NCBI GenBank assembly: GCA_043736395.1
Contig: JAYTCQ010000134.1
Coordinates: 1-43,578 of the forward strand
Reading direction: 5' to 3'
DNA length: 43,578 nucleotides
Source of the DNA: JAFDVL01 sp043736395
Lineage (GTDB): Bacteria > Acidobacteriota > Blastocatellia > RBC074
Under the pieces are notes generated by a model that was given only the letters and a program-made list of their open reading frames with translations, was not told the origin of the DNA and did no database searches. Both the position numbers and the translations under genes were made by a program. Positions 24,475 through 32,748 of this stretch are shown here, in pieces. Every line of letters starts with the position of its first letter. Position 1 is the first letter of the stretch.

Positions 24475-25341
24475 ATGAACGCAGTTACGATTAATGAAAC
24501 AGCCTATCAAAAGCCTTCGGGTTGGCAGTTATGGGTCAGCCAGATTTTTGGAATTCTTCGCCTTGAAATCAAAAAGAATTTTCTAAGCAAGCGTGCGATT
24601 CCGATGTATTTGCTCGCGGCAATTCCGGTGGTAATTATGATGATACTGGCGTTGTTTGATCGCAGTATGCAACGCGGCGTCCGCACAAATTTTTCACAAG
24701 CACTCATCATCTTCTCGAATTTGCATGAAGGATTAATCTTACGAACCGTGATTTTCTTTGGCTGCGCGTGGATTTTTATGAATCTGTTTCGCGGCGAAGT
24801 CGTAGACAAAAGTCTCCACTATTATTTTCTCTCTGCCGTTCGTCGTGAAGTTCTAGTCGTGGGAAAATATCTTTCCGGCTTAATCGCGTCGTGTTCATTA
24901 TTCCTGCTCTCGACTGCCGGGGCAATTTTCTTTTTATACTTACCGCGCGGCTTTCAGGCGAACATGGATTACATTTTCAGTGGTTCTGGATTAGGTCAAA
25001 TTCTGGATTATCTGGGTATCACAGTGCTGGCGTGCATCGGCTATGGGGCTTTGTTTATGGTCATTGGATTAATCTTTCGCAATCCAATTATTCCTGCGCT
25101 GATTGTTTACGGTTGGGAATGGATTAACTTTTTGCTGCCACCAGTCTTAAAAAAAATCAGCATCATTCACTACCTGCATTCGCTCGTGCCGGTTCCTGTG
25201 AACGAAGGGCCACTGGCGATCATCGGAGAACCTACGCCTGCCTGGATGGCAGTTGCAGGAATGCTGATCGTGACCACTATTGTCTTAATACTGGCAAGTA
25301 CAAGAATTAGACGAATGGAAATTCGATATGGCAGTGAATAA
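24475..25341 (+). CDS. ABC-2-type transporter permease
   Basis: It has 288 residues; AGGAGGG at 24461-24467 sets the start. A cytoplasmic N-terminal helix is followed by about six membrane helices. Between the second and third is FRGEVVDKSLHYYFLSAVRR, the same position as the SRDLSNN segment of the other permease, so the two form a heterodimeric channel. It ends 30 bp from the convergent PEP-CTERM-like gene; a short palindrome CAGATT-TT-AATCTG lies at 25349-25362. Confidence 0.88.
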   Translation: MNAVTINETAYQKPSGWQLWVSQIFGILRLEIKKNFLSKRAIPMYLLAAIPVVIMMILALFDRSMQRGVRTNFSQALIIFSNLHEGLILRTVIFFGCAWIFMNLFRGEVVDKSLHYYFLSAVRREVLVVGKYLSGLIASCSLFLLSTAGAIFFLYLPRGFQANMDYIFSGSGLGQILDYLGITVLACIGYGALFMVIGLIFRNPIIPALIVYGWEWINFLLPPVLKKISIIHYLHSLVPVPVNEGPLAIIGEPTPAWMAVAGMLIVTTIVLILASTRIRRMEIRYGSE

Positions 25342-25371
25342 AGTGAATCAGATTTTAATCTGAAAAATCGG

Positions 25372-25716
25372 TCAATTATTTTTTATCCCTGTTTTGGAAG
25401 TTTTTTTCATTAAAGCCGCAATTCCAGCCAATCCAATCCCTAGTAAAATTAATGACCCCGATTCTGGAATCGTCATATTACTTTCGGGAGCCGCTTTAAC
25501 ATTACCAACAGCCAGTTCATTCTTAGCTCTCTCCCATCTTTCAATTTCCGGTGGTCTGGATGTTTGCTGAATTTGCGCAAATGATTTCCATAAGATCGTC
25601 TCAGCAATTGATTTATCTTTTTGGAATTCAAGAATTGTAATCGGGGTCGCTTCAACTGGCGACGAGCATATAAGTATAATAAAAATTACACTTATTCGGC
25701 AGCTTGCTCTAACCAT
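25372..25716 (-). CDS. small exported protein with a PEP-CTERM-like sorting tail
   Basis: It has 114 residues: a signal peptide (1 to about 23), about 60 polar residues, then the tail TIPESGSLILLGIGLAGIAALMKKTSK. The tail is the usual PEP-CTERM design: Pro-Glu motif, hydrophobic helix, basic cluster (quoted here in part as IPESGSLILLGIGLAGIAAL). The third residue is Ser rather than Pro. PEP-CTERM tails are cut by exosortase in the inner membrane of exopolysaccharide-producing bacteria. No exosortase is in the window. The rest of the protein is unrecognised. Confidence 0.72.
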   Translation of the reverse strand: MVRASCRISVIFIILICSSPVEATPITILEFQKDKSIAETILWKSFAQIQQTSRPPEIERWERAKNELAVGNVKAAPESNMTIPESGSLILLGIGLAGIAALMKKTSKTGIKNN

Positions 25717-25939
25717 TTATTTATCCTAACGTTGCAATTGCAACCAGTCTTTTTACTGGGGGATATACGAATAGTTAGTAGTCAGTTACTCGGTAAAAAA
25801 ATGAGTACCTGACTAAATATTATCTATTAGCGGGGAGCAAATTTTTTAGAGAAAATCAGGTGAGCAAAAGAATAATAGAAAGGTCGGAAGTTAACAAGGG
25901 GATCCGGTTAAATTATAGTCCCAGTCTAAGTTTTCTGCC
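25717..25939. other. intergenic region with no recognised gene
   Basis: Upstream of the PEP-CTERM-like gene on the minus strand. It is AT-rich and may hold the promoter, but I can name no box with confidence. Together with the terminator beside it and the stretch to 26151 it makes a 435-bp gap. A second small hairpin, AACTGCTGATG (25989-25999) and CATCAACAGTT (26009-26019), lies near the phosphofructokinase end. Confidence 0.5.
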
Positions 25940-25986
25940 AAAAAAATGAAGAGCCGATTTCAAGTTTTGGAACAAGAAACCGGCTC
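25940..25986 (-). terminator. terminator of the phosphofructokinase operon
   Basis: Read on the minus strand, GAGCCGGTTTC and GAAATCGGCTC form an 11-pair stem (one mismatch) around a 14-base loop, and after four bases comes a run of seven T (25946-25940). It lies 166 bp after the stop of the second phosphofructokinase gene. Confidence 0.62.
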
Positions 25987-25987
25987 G

Positions 25988-26018
<31 letters not shown>

Positions 26019-26151
26019 TATGGTTACACCAATTCTCCACACCTTACATTTTTTGTCAAGCGCAAAGTTGCATTTTTTGTCTTTAATGGTAGATGGTTAA
26101 AACCCTTTTACCGTAAAGACTTTACAAATAAAATCCTGTTCTAAATTCTTG

Positions 26152-27393
26152 TTAATTCAGAGGCTGAAACCGTGACTTGAGTTCATCAATTGTCAGTTTA
26201 CCAGCTGCGGCCAGGCTGGCTACCCATCCCTCATCGCTGAAGTCTCTGGCATTAATTCGTACCATGTAATCACGGGCTACCTGATAGCTTTCCGTATCAA
26301 CATCAACTGAACGAAGTCTGCCTGATCCTGAAACCTGGTCTAAGGCCTCTTTAAACGGGATCGGCAGGAGCTCTCCACCCTGCACCGTCACCATTGCGCC
26401 AGAACCCCCTTTGAAAAGGTAGTTCACGGCTCCAAATCCAAGGTCACGTGCCATTTCTGCATCCATTGGGATCGGCGGCGCGCAGCGTAATTCATAACCA
26501 ATTGTTTTATCAACGAGTGTGACTTTAATCCCGCGTTTTTCCAATCGGAACTGGACTTCGCTTTTGACGCGCCTGCCAAGATCAATTTCTGTGACGCGCA
26601 TATTGCCTTGGGCATCACGATCTACATTTTGCAATTCGGCGATCTCGTCCGGTGAAAGTAATTCCACCAAGGCTTCGGATAATAGGACAACACCGAAGTT
26701 GCGCCCCATCGCACGACGTTTAATGATTGAGCCTTCGACAATATCGCAAACTTTCGAAAGTTGGATGTGTTCGCTTTTGAATTCTTCGGGGATAATCGTA
26801 CAGGTTGCACTCGCAGCTTTGCCAATTCCCAAAGTCAAATGTCCGGTTGGACGTCCCATCGTCACGCCAACGTACCATCGCCCTGTTGTGCGGGCATCCT
26901 CCATCAGGCTTTGCACCAGACCGACCCCAACATGGCGTGCCGTCTCATATCCAAGTGTCGGAACTGGCAGTGGCATCCATAAATCGTTATCAATGCTTTT
27001 AGGAATCAGGACGACTTTAATAGCGCCATTCGTAGCGTCAGTGATCGCCGATGCGCTGCGAATGCTGTCATCGCCGCCAATCACCACTAAAGATTCAATG
27101 CCCAGCTTATTAAGCGCAGCTACTGTATTCTCAAGTCCTTCAGGATCACGCGTAATGTCACGGCGCGAAGTGCCAAGAATGACGCCGCCATCAAGGCTGA
27201 TGCGCGAGACTTCATTGATCGTCAATTCGTGCTGTTCATCGGTGTAGCGCTGCGCTAACCATTCAAAGCCATCATGAAAACCGACGGGAGTCACACCGAC
27301 ATTAATCGCTTCGATAGTGATTGCCGCAATTACGCCATTTGTTCCGGGAGCAGGCCCGCCGCCCACTACAATGCCAAGTTTTTTAGTTGCCAT
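26152..27393 (-). CDS. 6-phosphofructokinase, pyrophosphate-type signature, copy 2
   Basis: Phosphorylates fructose 6-phosphate at C1. It has 413 residues from ATG 27393; the frame continues 25 codons upstream through a repeat, but the family N-terminus LGIVVGGGPAPGTNG starts here. In E. coli ATP-PFK the phosphoryl-donor pocket has GGDGS and P-G-TIDND. Here they are GGDDS (106-110) and PKSIDND (131-137). The Gly-to-Asp and Gly-to-Lys changes are the established markers of pyrophosphate-dependent enzymes. The substrate motif MGR is at 179-181. It follows a paralogue in the same orientation. It could still be ATP-dependent or have a special role, since long-clade members vary. Confidence 0.88.
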   Translation of the reverse strand: MATKKLGIVVGGGPAPGTNGVIAAITIEAINVGVTPVGFHDGFEWLAQRYTDEQHELTINEVSRISLDGGVILGTSRRDITRDPEGLENTVAALNKLGIESLVVIGGDDSIRSASAITDATNGAIKVVLIPKSIDNDLWMPLPVPTLGYETARHVGVGLVQSLMEDARTTGRWYVGVTMGRPTGHLTLGIGKAASATCTIIPEEFKSEHIQLSKVCDIVEGSIIKRRAMGRNFGVVLLSEALVELLSPDEIAELQNVDRDAQGNMRVTEIDLGRRVKSEVQFRLEKRGIKVTLVDKTIGYELRCAPPIPMDAEMARDLGFGAVNYLFKGGSGAMVTVQGGELLPIPFKEALDQVSGSGRLRSVDVDTESYQVARDYMVRINARDFSDEGWVASLAAAGKLTIDELKSRFQPLN

Positions 27394-27417
27394 AAGAAAG
27401 ATCGCTGTAAGAAAAAA

Positions 27418-27530
27418 GTTCGCAGTTCGCAGTAAAGAAGTTCGCGGTTCGCAGTAGAAACAGTTCACAGTAACTTGCGGAAGATCGCCTCTGTAAACTG
27501 CGAACTTCCCCGCTGCGAACTGCGAACTTT
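27418..27530. repeat. GTTCGCA heptamer arrays in inverted orientation between two phosphofructokinase genes
   Basis: The left half (27418-27455) contains GTTCGCA three times and GTTCGCG once. The right half (27495-27530) contains TGCGAAC three times, so the two halves can pair. It fills the 138-bp gap. A related sequence lies before lemA (8652-8733). Confidence 0.72.
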
Positions 27531-27531
27531 C

Positions 27532-28794
27532 TTAAGCTCCCGACACGGTGCGGTCGCGCAAATATTCAAATTTGCTGCGGAATTCACCGACAGATAGTTT
27601 TGCAGCTTCGGCGAGTTTTTCAACCCACGCGGAATATTCAAAGTCTTTGCTTTCAAGACGCAGCATGTACTCCCGCGCTACGCGATAGCTTTCGCTGCGA
27701 ATATCAACGTTACGGACTTTGGTTTTATTGCTAACAGGATCGCGCAAGTCTTTGAAATACATCGGAGTCAATTTTCCGCCCTGCACCGTCGCCATTGCGC
27801 CACTGCCACCGCTGACTAAAAATTTAATCGCGCTGTATCCCAAATCGCGGCAGTACGCCATATCAAAAGGAATCGGATCGCAGCAGCGCAACTCATATCC
27901 AATATTTTTATTCGTCAAGGTAGTCTTGATGCCGCGACTCGCGAGGCGGCTCTGGACTTCAACTTTCACCTTGCGTGCGAGATCAACTTCCGCAAAGCGA
28001 ATGTGACCATGTTCGTCGCGCTCGACATCTTCAAGATCAGCGAGTTCCGCCGGATTTAATTTTTCAATGACGCCTTCTGCAAGAATCGCGACGCCATAAT
28101 TTTTGCCCATCGCACGACGCTTAATAATCGCGCCTTCGACGATGTCGCAGATGTGCGCGAATGGAACTGTCTCCTGCTCAAATTCTTCACGAATCAACGT
28201 CACTGTCGCACCAGCTGCTTTACCAATTCCAAGCGCGAGATGTCCGGCCTGACGCCCCATCGCTACGACGACATACCAGCGTTTAGTCGAACGCGCATCT
28301 TCCATTAGATTGCGTACCAGTTCGACACCGACGTGACGCGCCGTTTGAAATCCAAATGTCGGAATGTGATTCGGCAACGGCAAATCATTATCAATTGTTT
28401 TTGGAACGTGAACGGTTTTAATGGCGCCGTTAGATTTTTCAGCAACGTAGCTCGAAGACAAAGCCGTATCGTCTCCGCCAATCGTCACTAAATGCGTAAT
28501 GCCAACCGAGCGCAACGTGCTGATAACAGATTTAATTCCCTGCTCAGTTTTGGTGGGATTATCACGGGCAGTTCCGAGGACGGAGCCGCCTTTCAAATGA
28601 ATGCGCGAAACATCTTCAATGGCGATGGGACGAATCTTTGATGAATCTTCCTGAATTAACCATTTAAATCCGTCCTGAATTCCGAAGACTTCAAAGCCTT
28701 CATTAATCGCTTCAATCGCGGCGGACGAAATCACGGCATTAATTCCCGGCGCGGGGCCACCACCGACTACAATCGCTAATCTGCCAGAGGACAT
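27532..28794 (-). CDS. 6-phosphofructokinase, pyrophosphate-type signature, copy 1
   Basis: First gene of the tandem pair, 420 residues, start supported by AGGAG 9 nt before the ATG. Motifs: VVGGGPAPGINAVI (9-22), GGDDT (106-110) and PKTIDND (131-137), the pyrophosphate-type variants as in the neighbour, and MGRQAGHLALGIGKAAG. The two proteins align without gaps over the first 190 residues and are roughly half identical, so the duplication is old. Such pairs may form a heteromer, as plant alpha/beta PFP do, or separate glycolytic and gluconeogenic roles. The operon has no other glycolytic gene. Confidence 0.92.
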   Translation of the reverse strand: MSSGRLAIVVGGGPAPGINAVISSAAIEAINEGFEVFGIQDGFKWLIQEDSSKIRPIAIEDVSRIHLKGGSVLGTARDNPTKTEQGIKSVISTLRSVGITHLVTIGGDDTALSSSYVAEKSNGAIKTVHVPKTIDNDLPLPNHIPTFGFQTARHVGVELVRNLMEDARSTKRWYVVVAMGRQAGHLALGIGKAAGATVTLIREEFEQETVPFAHICDIVEGAIIKRRAMGKNYGVAILAEGVIEKLNPAELADLEDVERDEHGHIRFAEVDLARKVKVEVQSRLASRGIKTTLTNKNIGYELRCCDPIPFDMAYCRDLGYSAIKFLVSGGSGAMATVQGGKLTPMYFKDLRDPVSNKTKVRNVDIRSESYRVAREYMLRLESKDFEYSAWVEKLAEAAKLSVGEFRSKFEYLRDRTVSGA

Positions 28795-28903
28795 GAAAAA
28801 TTCTCCTGTTGAATAACTAAAATTTCACGAAAGAAATGAATCGCAAATTGTAACGGAGGGAAGGAAGTTTGACCAGAGGCGGGTAGTTTTTGATTTCGAT
28901 GCG

Positions 28904-29006
28904 GTACTTGAATCAGTACCGCAACCAGTAGGGAGCGCAGTTCTAACAACTGTTTTAGTAGCTAAAATAACACTCCCTACTGGTTGCAGTACTGATTCAA
29001 ACACCT
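28904..29006. repeat. 35-bp inverted repeat (palindromic element)
   Basis: The left arm (28904-28938) starts GGTACTTGAATCAGTACC and includes GCAACCAGTAGGGAG. The right arm (28972-29006) is its near reverse complement. The 33-base centre contains CTGTTTTAGTAGCTAAAA. It fills the gap between the 29020 gene and the phosphofructokinase gene and could terminate transcription. Confidence 0.8.
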
Positions 29007-29019
29007 GAGTTGTAAATTC

Positions 29020-29871
29020 CTACTGTAATCGCGCCGCCGCAGTCACACTTAGAGATGATTCAGTTTCGGGACGAACGCAAATATAGTATTCAACATAGGT
29101 CGAAAAAAAATCATCACTGCCTCTGATTTTCAGGACGTGCGTACCCGGTGAGAGTGGTTTGAGCATCACATAATATCCTTCATCCGCACAGGGATGGTAA
29201 AACCCCTTCGGCACACCAATATCTGAGAACAGATTATTTTCTGGAAACTGCGTCGTAAAAATATTGGACTGCGTATGCTGAATGGCTTCACGTGGCAATG
29301 GCTGATGATCAAGTGAAACTTCCAGCGTTGACGTAGTCGAAAGAAACTCCGTCAACAGATCGCGGATTTCCTGCTCAGAGATTTCCCCTTCTTCAGGTGT
29401 TTGAAAATATATCGCATTAAAAACCGGAAAAAATAGTGTCACATTTGCCGGAATCGTAATTTCACGTTCGTTCACACCGCCAGTATTCTCGGCTAAAAAC
29501 CAGACGTTCCCGCGCTGCCCCACTGCCGCGTGTTCGCCTGTTTTATCCAATAATGGATTTGCTTCAGCTGGAATTGTTGTCACCCATTGCCACCATTGCG
29601 CCGTCCAACTTTCCAAGCCGATACCGAACGGTTTTTCTCCCGCGACATAGTACTGTGCATTACCTAGTTCAGAATTCTGTTGCAAAGACGGGCTGCTTTC
29701 ACGTTGCTGGTGTTGGCTAGTATCAGCTTTGTGCTGCGCACTGCGTTCCCGAAGTTTTGCCGCTAACTCCGATTTAGAAGTGATTACACGTTGCCCCATT
29801 GCTCCATAGCTCATCAGGCATAGCAAGGTCATTAAAATACTGATACTACGAATCATTGATTGGTGAGTCAT
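29020..29871 (-). CDS. secreted protein of unknown function
   Basis: It has 283 residues with a signal peptide (1 to about 26, ending YGAMGQ). The next 45 residues are low-complexity and rich in Gln/Ser/Lys. The core has the pattern WTAQWWQWVTTIP, NPLLDKTGEHAAVGQRGNVWFLAEN, then ITIPANVTLFFPVFNA. I have the impression of a recurrent exported family in Cyanobacteria and Planctomycetota with these W-W-x-W and G-x-x-W-F-L blocks, but know no name or function. The last part predicts a beta domain ending VEYYICVRP. The ribosome site AAGGGGA lies 6 nt before the ATG. It is divergent from the 30387 gene. Confidence 0.72.
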   Translation of the reverse strand: MTHQSMIRSISILMTLLCLMSYGAMGQRVITSKSELAAKLRERSAQHKADTSQHQQRESSPSLQQNSELGNAQYYVAGEKPFGIGLESWTAQWWQWVTTIPAEANPLLDKTGEHAAVGQRGNVWFLAENTGGVNEREITIPANVTLFFPVFNAIYFQTPEEGEISEQEIRDLLTEFLSTTSTLEVSLDHQPLPREAIQHTQSNIFTTQFPENNLFSDIGVPKGFYHPCADEGYYVMLKPLSPGTHVLKIRGSDDFFSTYVEYYICVRPETESSLSVTAAARLQ

Positions 29872-30386
29872 TTTGTTTTTCCCCTTTGATTAGTGTTAAT
29901 TTGAATGTAGTGATAAATTCGAAAAAACCATCTTTGTTACTCCCAGCAGAGGGCGCATTGGTAGCTGATTTTCCTTCGGTCACAACTTAATCGGAGGCAA
30001 AGCGACAGTCGCCTTCACATTCGTCAAATTGTATCTCCCCAGAACAACGTGATTAACATTCAGGTGACTAACACTCCGCACTCCGATTAAGTTTCTTCAC
30101 GGAAGAAATTGATTGTTATCCAATGTCAGCGGTTTTCAGGCGATAAAGCAGAGACCGACCCATTACCACCGAAGGTCAAACGGATAAGCGGTGATGAAAT
30201 ACTTTTGAATTTTAATTTATCTGATTTACAATCAAGTTCTCAGACGTAAAAAATCAGTTTCTTAAATCCAATGATTCTCCCCAGAAGCTTTTATAAAATT
30301 GTGTGACGGGATTAGTATCCGGGTGTCAGGGAAAATTGTCTTGAACTATTAATCCTTAAATTCTCCTTTAGTTCTCCAGGCAGGTT
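29872..30386. other. divergent promoter region, no gene seen
   Basis: A 515-bp gap. It holds a perfect 13-bp inverted repeat, AACTTAATCGGAG (29984-29996) and CTCCGATTAAGTT (30081-30093), 84 bp apart, and a small palindrome GCGACAGTCGC (30002-30012). The right third (30200-30300) is AT-rich, as expected for a promoter of the 30387 gene, but I can assign no clear -35/-10 pair. Confidence 0.5.
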
Positions 30387-32603
30387 ATGGACAATAAAAT
30401 CAGGCGTTTACGGGAAATTGGAAAGTTTCGGCTCAACTCTGAAAAGAAAGAATTATTCTATTTAGAAAAACCGATTGACCTTCCTTTGAAGGAAATTGAA
30501 TTACTTTGTGTGTTAACCGAAAACGGCGGCGAGTTGATTTCAAAAGAAGAACTTTTGGATCGGGTCTGGAAAGATTCGTTTGTGGATGAAAGCAATCTGA
30601 CGCGCCATATTTATCGGCTGCGAAAAATGTTTGCGGCGCACGGGGAATCGGAAGAGATCATTCAAAACGTCCCGCGTCGAGGTTATCGTTTCACGGGAAA
30701 AATAGTTCACAAGGTTTTTACACAAACCAATGTCGAAGTTGTTTCTGAGCACTTCCCCAAACCGCACCTCAGCATCGAAGAAATCAACCAAACGTATCCG
30801 CCACCATCGCCGATTCAGTCCGATCCTTTAGAATCGAAGATAAATTTTGAATCCAGCAAATCTCGCACAAAATTATTGGCTATAGGATTGATTGCTTTGA
30901 TTGCCACCATAATTTTTTGGTCTTATCAACGCCCTCCGCAATCTAACCGATTCCCTGATGTACAGGTTCGCCGCCTTACTAATACCAGCAATGTGTTTGA
31001 AACGGCTATTTCGCCTGACGGTAAGTTTCTGCTATACGTCGAGGGAAATAGTGGACTCCAAAGCCTCAGGCTCAAACATATTGCTACCCAAAAAGAAACT
31101 CAGCTTATCCCACCTGTCAAAGGTCGTTATCGAGGTGTCGCGTTCGCTCTGGATGGTGGTTCCGTTTTCTACGCCCACCGGGAGCAGAATTCGTCAGATA
31201 ATAAACTATATCAGCTCTCCATTTTAGGTGGTTCACCTAAAATGCTACTCAGCGGAGTTGATAGCGCGATCACCTTCTCTCCGGATGGTGCGCGAATAGC
31301 TTTCGTACGTGAGGATATACAAGCAGGAGAATGGGCATTGATAATTGCCAATGCTAATGGCACGGTAGAACGCAAGCTCGCATCGCATCACTCACCAGAA
31401 TTTTATTCAGTTGACGGCCCATCCTGGTCTCCAAATGGAAAATATATTGCCGCAGCACTCGGAAGCAAAACCCCGAATTTTCATTACCGGATTATTGCGA
31501 TAGAGGTCGCTAACGGGTTAGAAAAAACCATCAGTGCGCAGCAGTGGGACTGGGCAATGAAGGTCGCATGGTTATCAGATAATTCTGGATTGATGCTGAT
31601 CGCGCGCCTCAAATCAAATGGAACAAATAACCAAGTCTGGCGGCTTGATTTCCCAAGCGGTCAACTACATCGAATTACGCACGATTTGAATGATTATCGT
31701 GGATTAAGCCTGACATCTGACAACAAATCACTGGTCACTGTCCAAAGAGAAACGAGAGCAAATATTTGGGTAATCCCAAATGGAAATATGGCGTATGCCA
31801 AACCCATTACCGGAGACGCTGTCAGCCAAAATGGAATTATAGGGATAGACTGGACTCCGGATGGCAAAATTATTTACACCTCATTTGCCAGTAACCGTTG
31901 GGGAATATGGATAATGAATGATGATGGCACTGGAGCTAAGCTGCTGACTGATTCGCCGGAGGACAATGATTATTCGCCCTCAGTTTCTAGCGATGGTCGC
32001 TATATTATCTTTGCTTCTTCACGTTCAGGGTCTGCGCACATTTGGCGAATGGGAATAGATGGCAGTGAGCTGAAAGAGTTATCAGGTGGTGATTTAGACC
32101 GTTTCCCACAATGCGCTCCCAAAGGAAACTGGATCATTTATAGTTCAGAAAAACCCGAAACAGGCATGCGTTCGACGGTCGCCAAAATTAGCCTTGAAGG
32201 AGGCAAGAGCGAGACCGTAAGTGATAAGCAGACTGACTTCCCCATCATTTCACCAAACGAAAAACAGATTGCCTGTGTCTATCAGGAAGAAACAAATTCA
32301 TCTCGCAAAATTGCACTATTCTCCTTAGAAAATGACAAATTAATGAAGACGCTTGATATTCCGGTGTTCGCAGCACCGAGCGTCCGCTGGCATCCAAATG
32401 GAAAAGGATTGTGCTTTCTCAATCCGCAAGATCAGTCATCCAATATTTGGCTTCAACCGCTTCTAGGTGGAAGATCAGCTAGATTAACGAATTTTGATAC
32501 AGAGCGAATCTTTACTTATGCCTGGTCGCGCGATGGTCTTAATTTGGCCTGTGTGAGAGGCACTCTCAACAGTGACGTTGTCATGATAAGCAACTTCAAA
32601 TAA
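30387..32603 (+). CDS. membrane-bound winged-helix regulator with TolB-type propeller
   Basis: One-component regulator of the kind common in Acidobacteriota. It has 738 residues. An OmpR/CadC-type winged helix covers 10-105: LPLKEIELLCVLTENGGELI, the recognition helix near ESNLTRHIYRLRK, and the wing VPRRGYRF. A Pro/Ser linker leads to one membrane helix (about 162-180). The C-terminal 550 residues form a periplasmic WD40/TolB-like propeller, with repeats such as AISPDGKFLLYVEG, FSPDGARIAFV, WSPNGKYIAAAL, WTPDGKIIYTS, SVSSDGRYIIFAS. No enzyme motif is seen. It would bind DNA while held in the membrane and sense ligand or protein outside. Targets are unknown; the divergent secreted-protein gene is a candidate. 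Confidence 0.9.
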   Translation: MDNKIRRLREIGKFRLNSEKKELFYLEKPIDLPLKEIELLCVLTENGGELISKEELLDRVWKDSFVDESNLTRHIYRLRKMFAAHGESEEIIQNVPRRGYRFTGKIVHKVFTQTNVEVVSEHFPKPHLSIEEINQTYPPPSPIQSDPLESKINFESSKSRTKLLAIGLIALIATIIFWSYQRPPQSNRFPDVQVRRLTNTSNVFETAISPDGKFLLYVEGNSGLQSLRLKHIATQKETQLIPPVKGRYRGVAFALDGGSVFYAHREQNSSDNKLYQLSILGGSPKMLLSGVDSAITFSPDGARIAFVREDIQAGEWALIIANANGTVERKLASHHSPEFYSVDGPSWSPNGKYIAAALGSKTPNFHYRIIAIEVANGLEKTISAQQWDWAMKVAWLSDNSGLMLIARLKSNGTNNQVWRLDFPSGQLHRITHDLNDYRGLSLTSDNKSLVTVQRETRANIWVIPNGNMAYAKPITGDAVSQNGIIGIDWTPDGKIIYTSFASNRWGIWIMNDDGTGAKLLTDSPEDNDYSPSVSSDGRYIIFASSRSGSAHIWRMGIDGSELKELSGGDLDRFPQCAPKGNWIIYSSEKPETGMRSTVAKISLEGGKSETVSDKQTDFPIISPNEKQIACVYQEETNSSRKIALFSLENDKLMKTLDIPVFAAPSVRWHPNGKGLCFLNPQDQSSNIWLQPLLGGRSARLTNFDTERIFTYAWSRDGLNLACVRGTLNSDVVMISNFK

Positions 32604-32748
32604 CCAGAAATTACTAAAATAAATCCATCTCTAAACTTTACTTTCTCTATGCATTACCGAATGCCGAACGTTGGGAAATATTAGCGATGAAATTTCGCTG
32701 TAAAAAATAATGAGTAAAATAACGTAGAAATTATCTTACTCTTCAAGT

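Noticed and set aside
26519..27247. 242-codon open frame on the plus strand
   Set aside because: It lies wholly antisense to the second phosphofructokinase, whose motifs are clear. No ribosome site or known domain.
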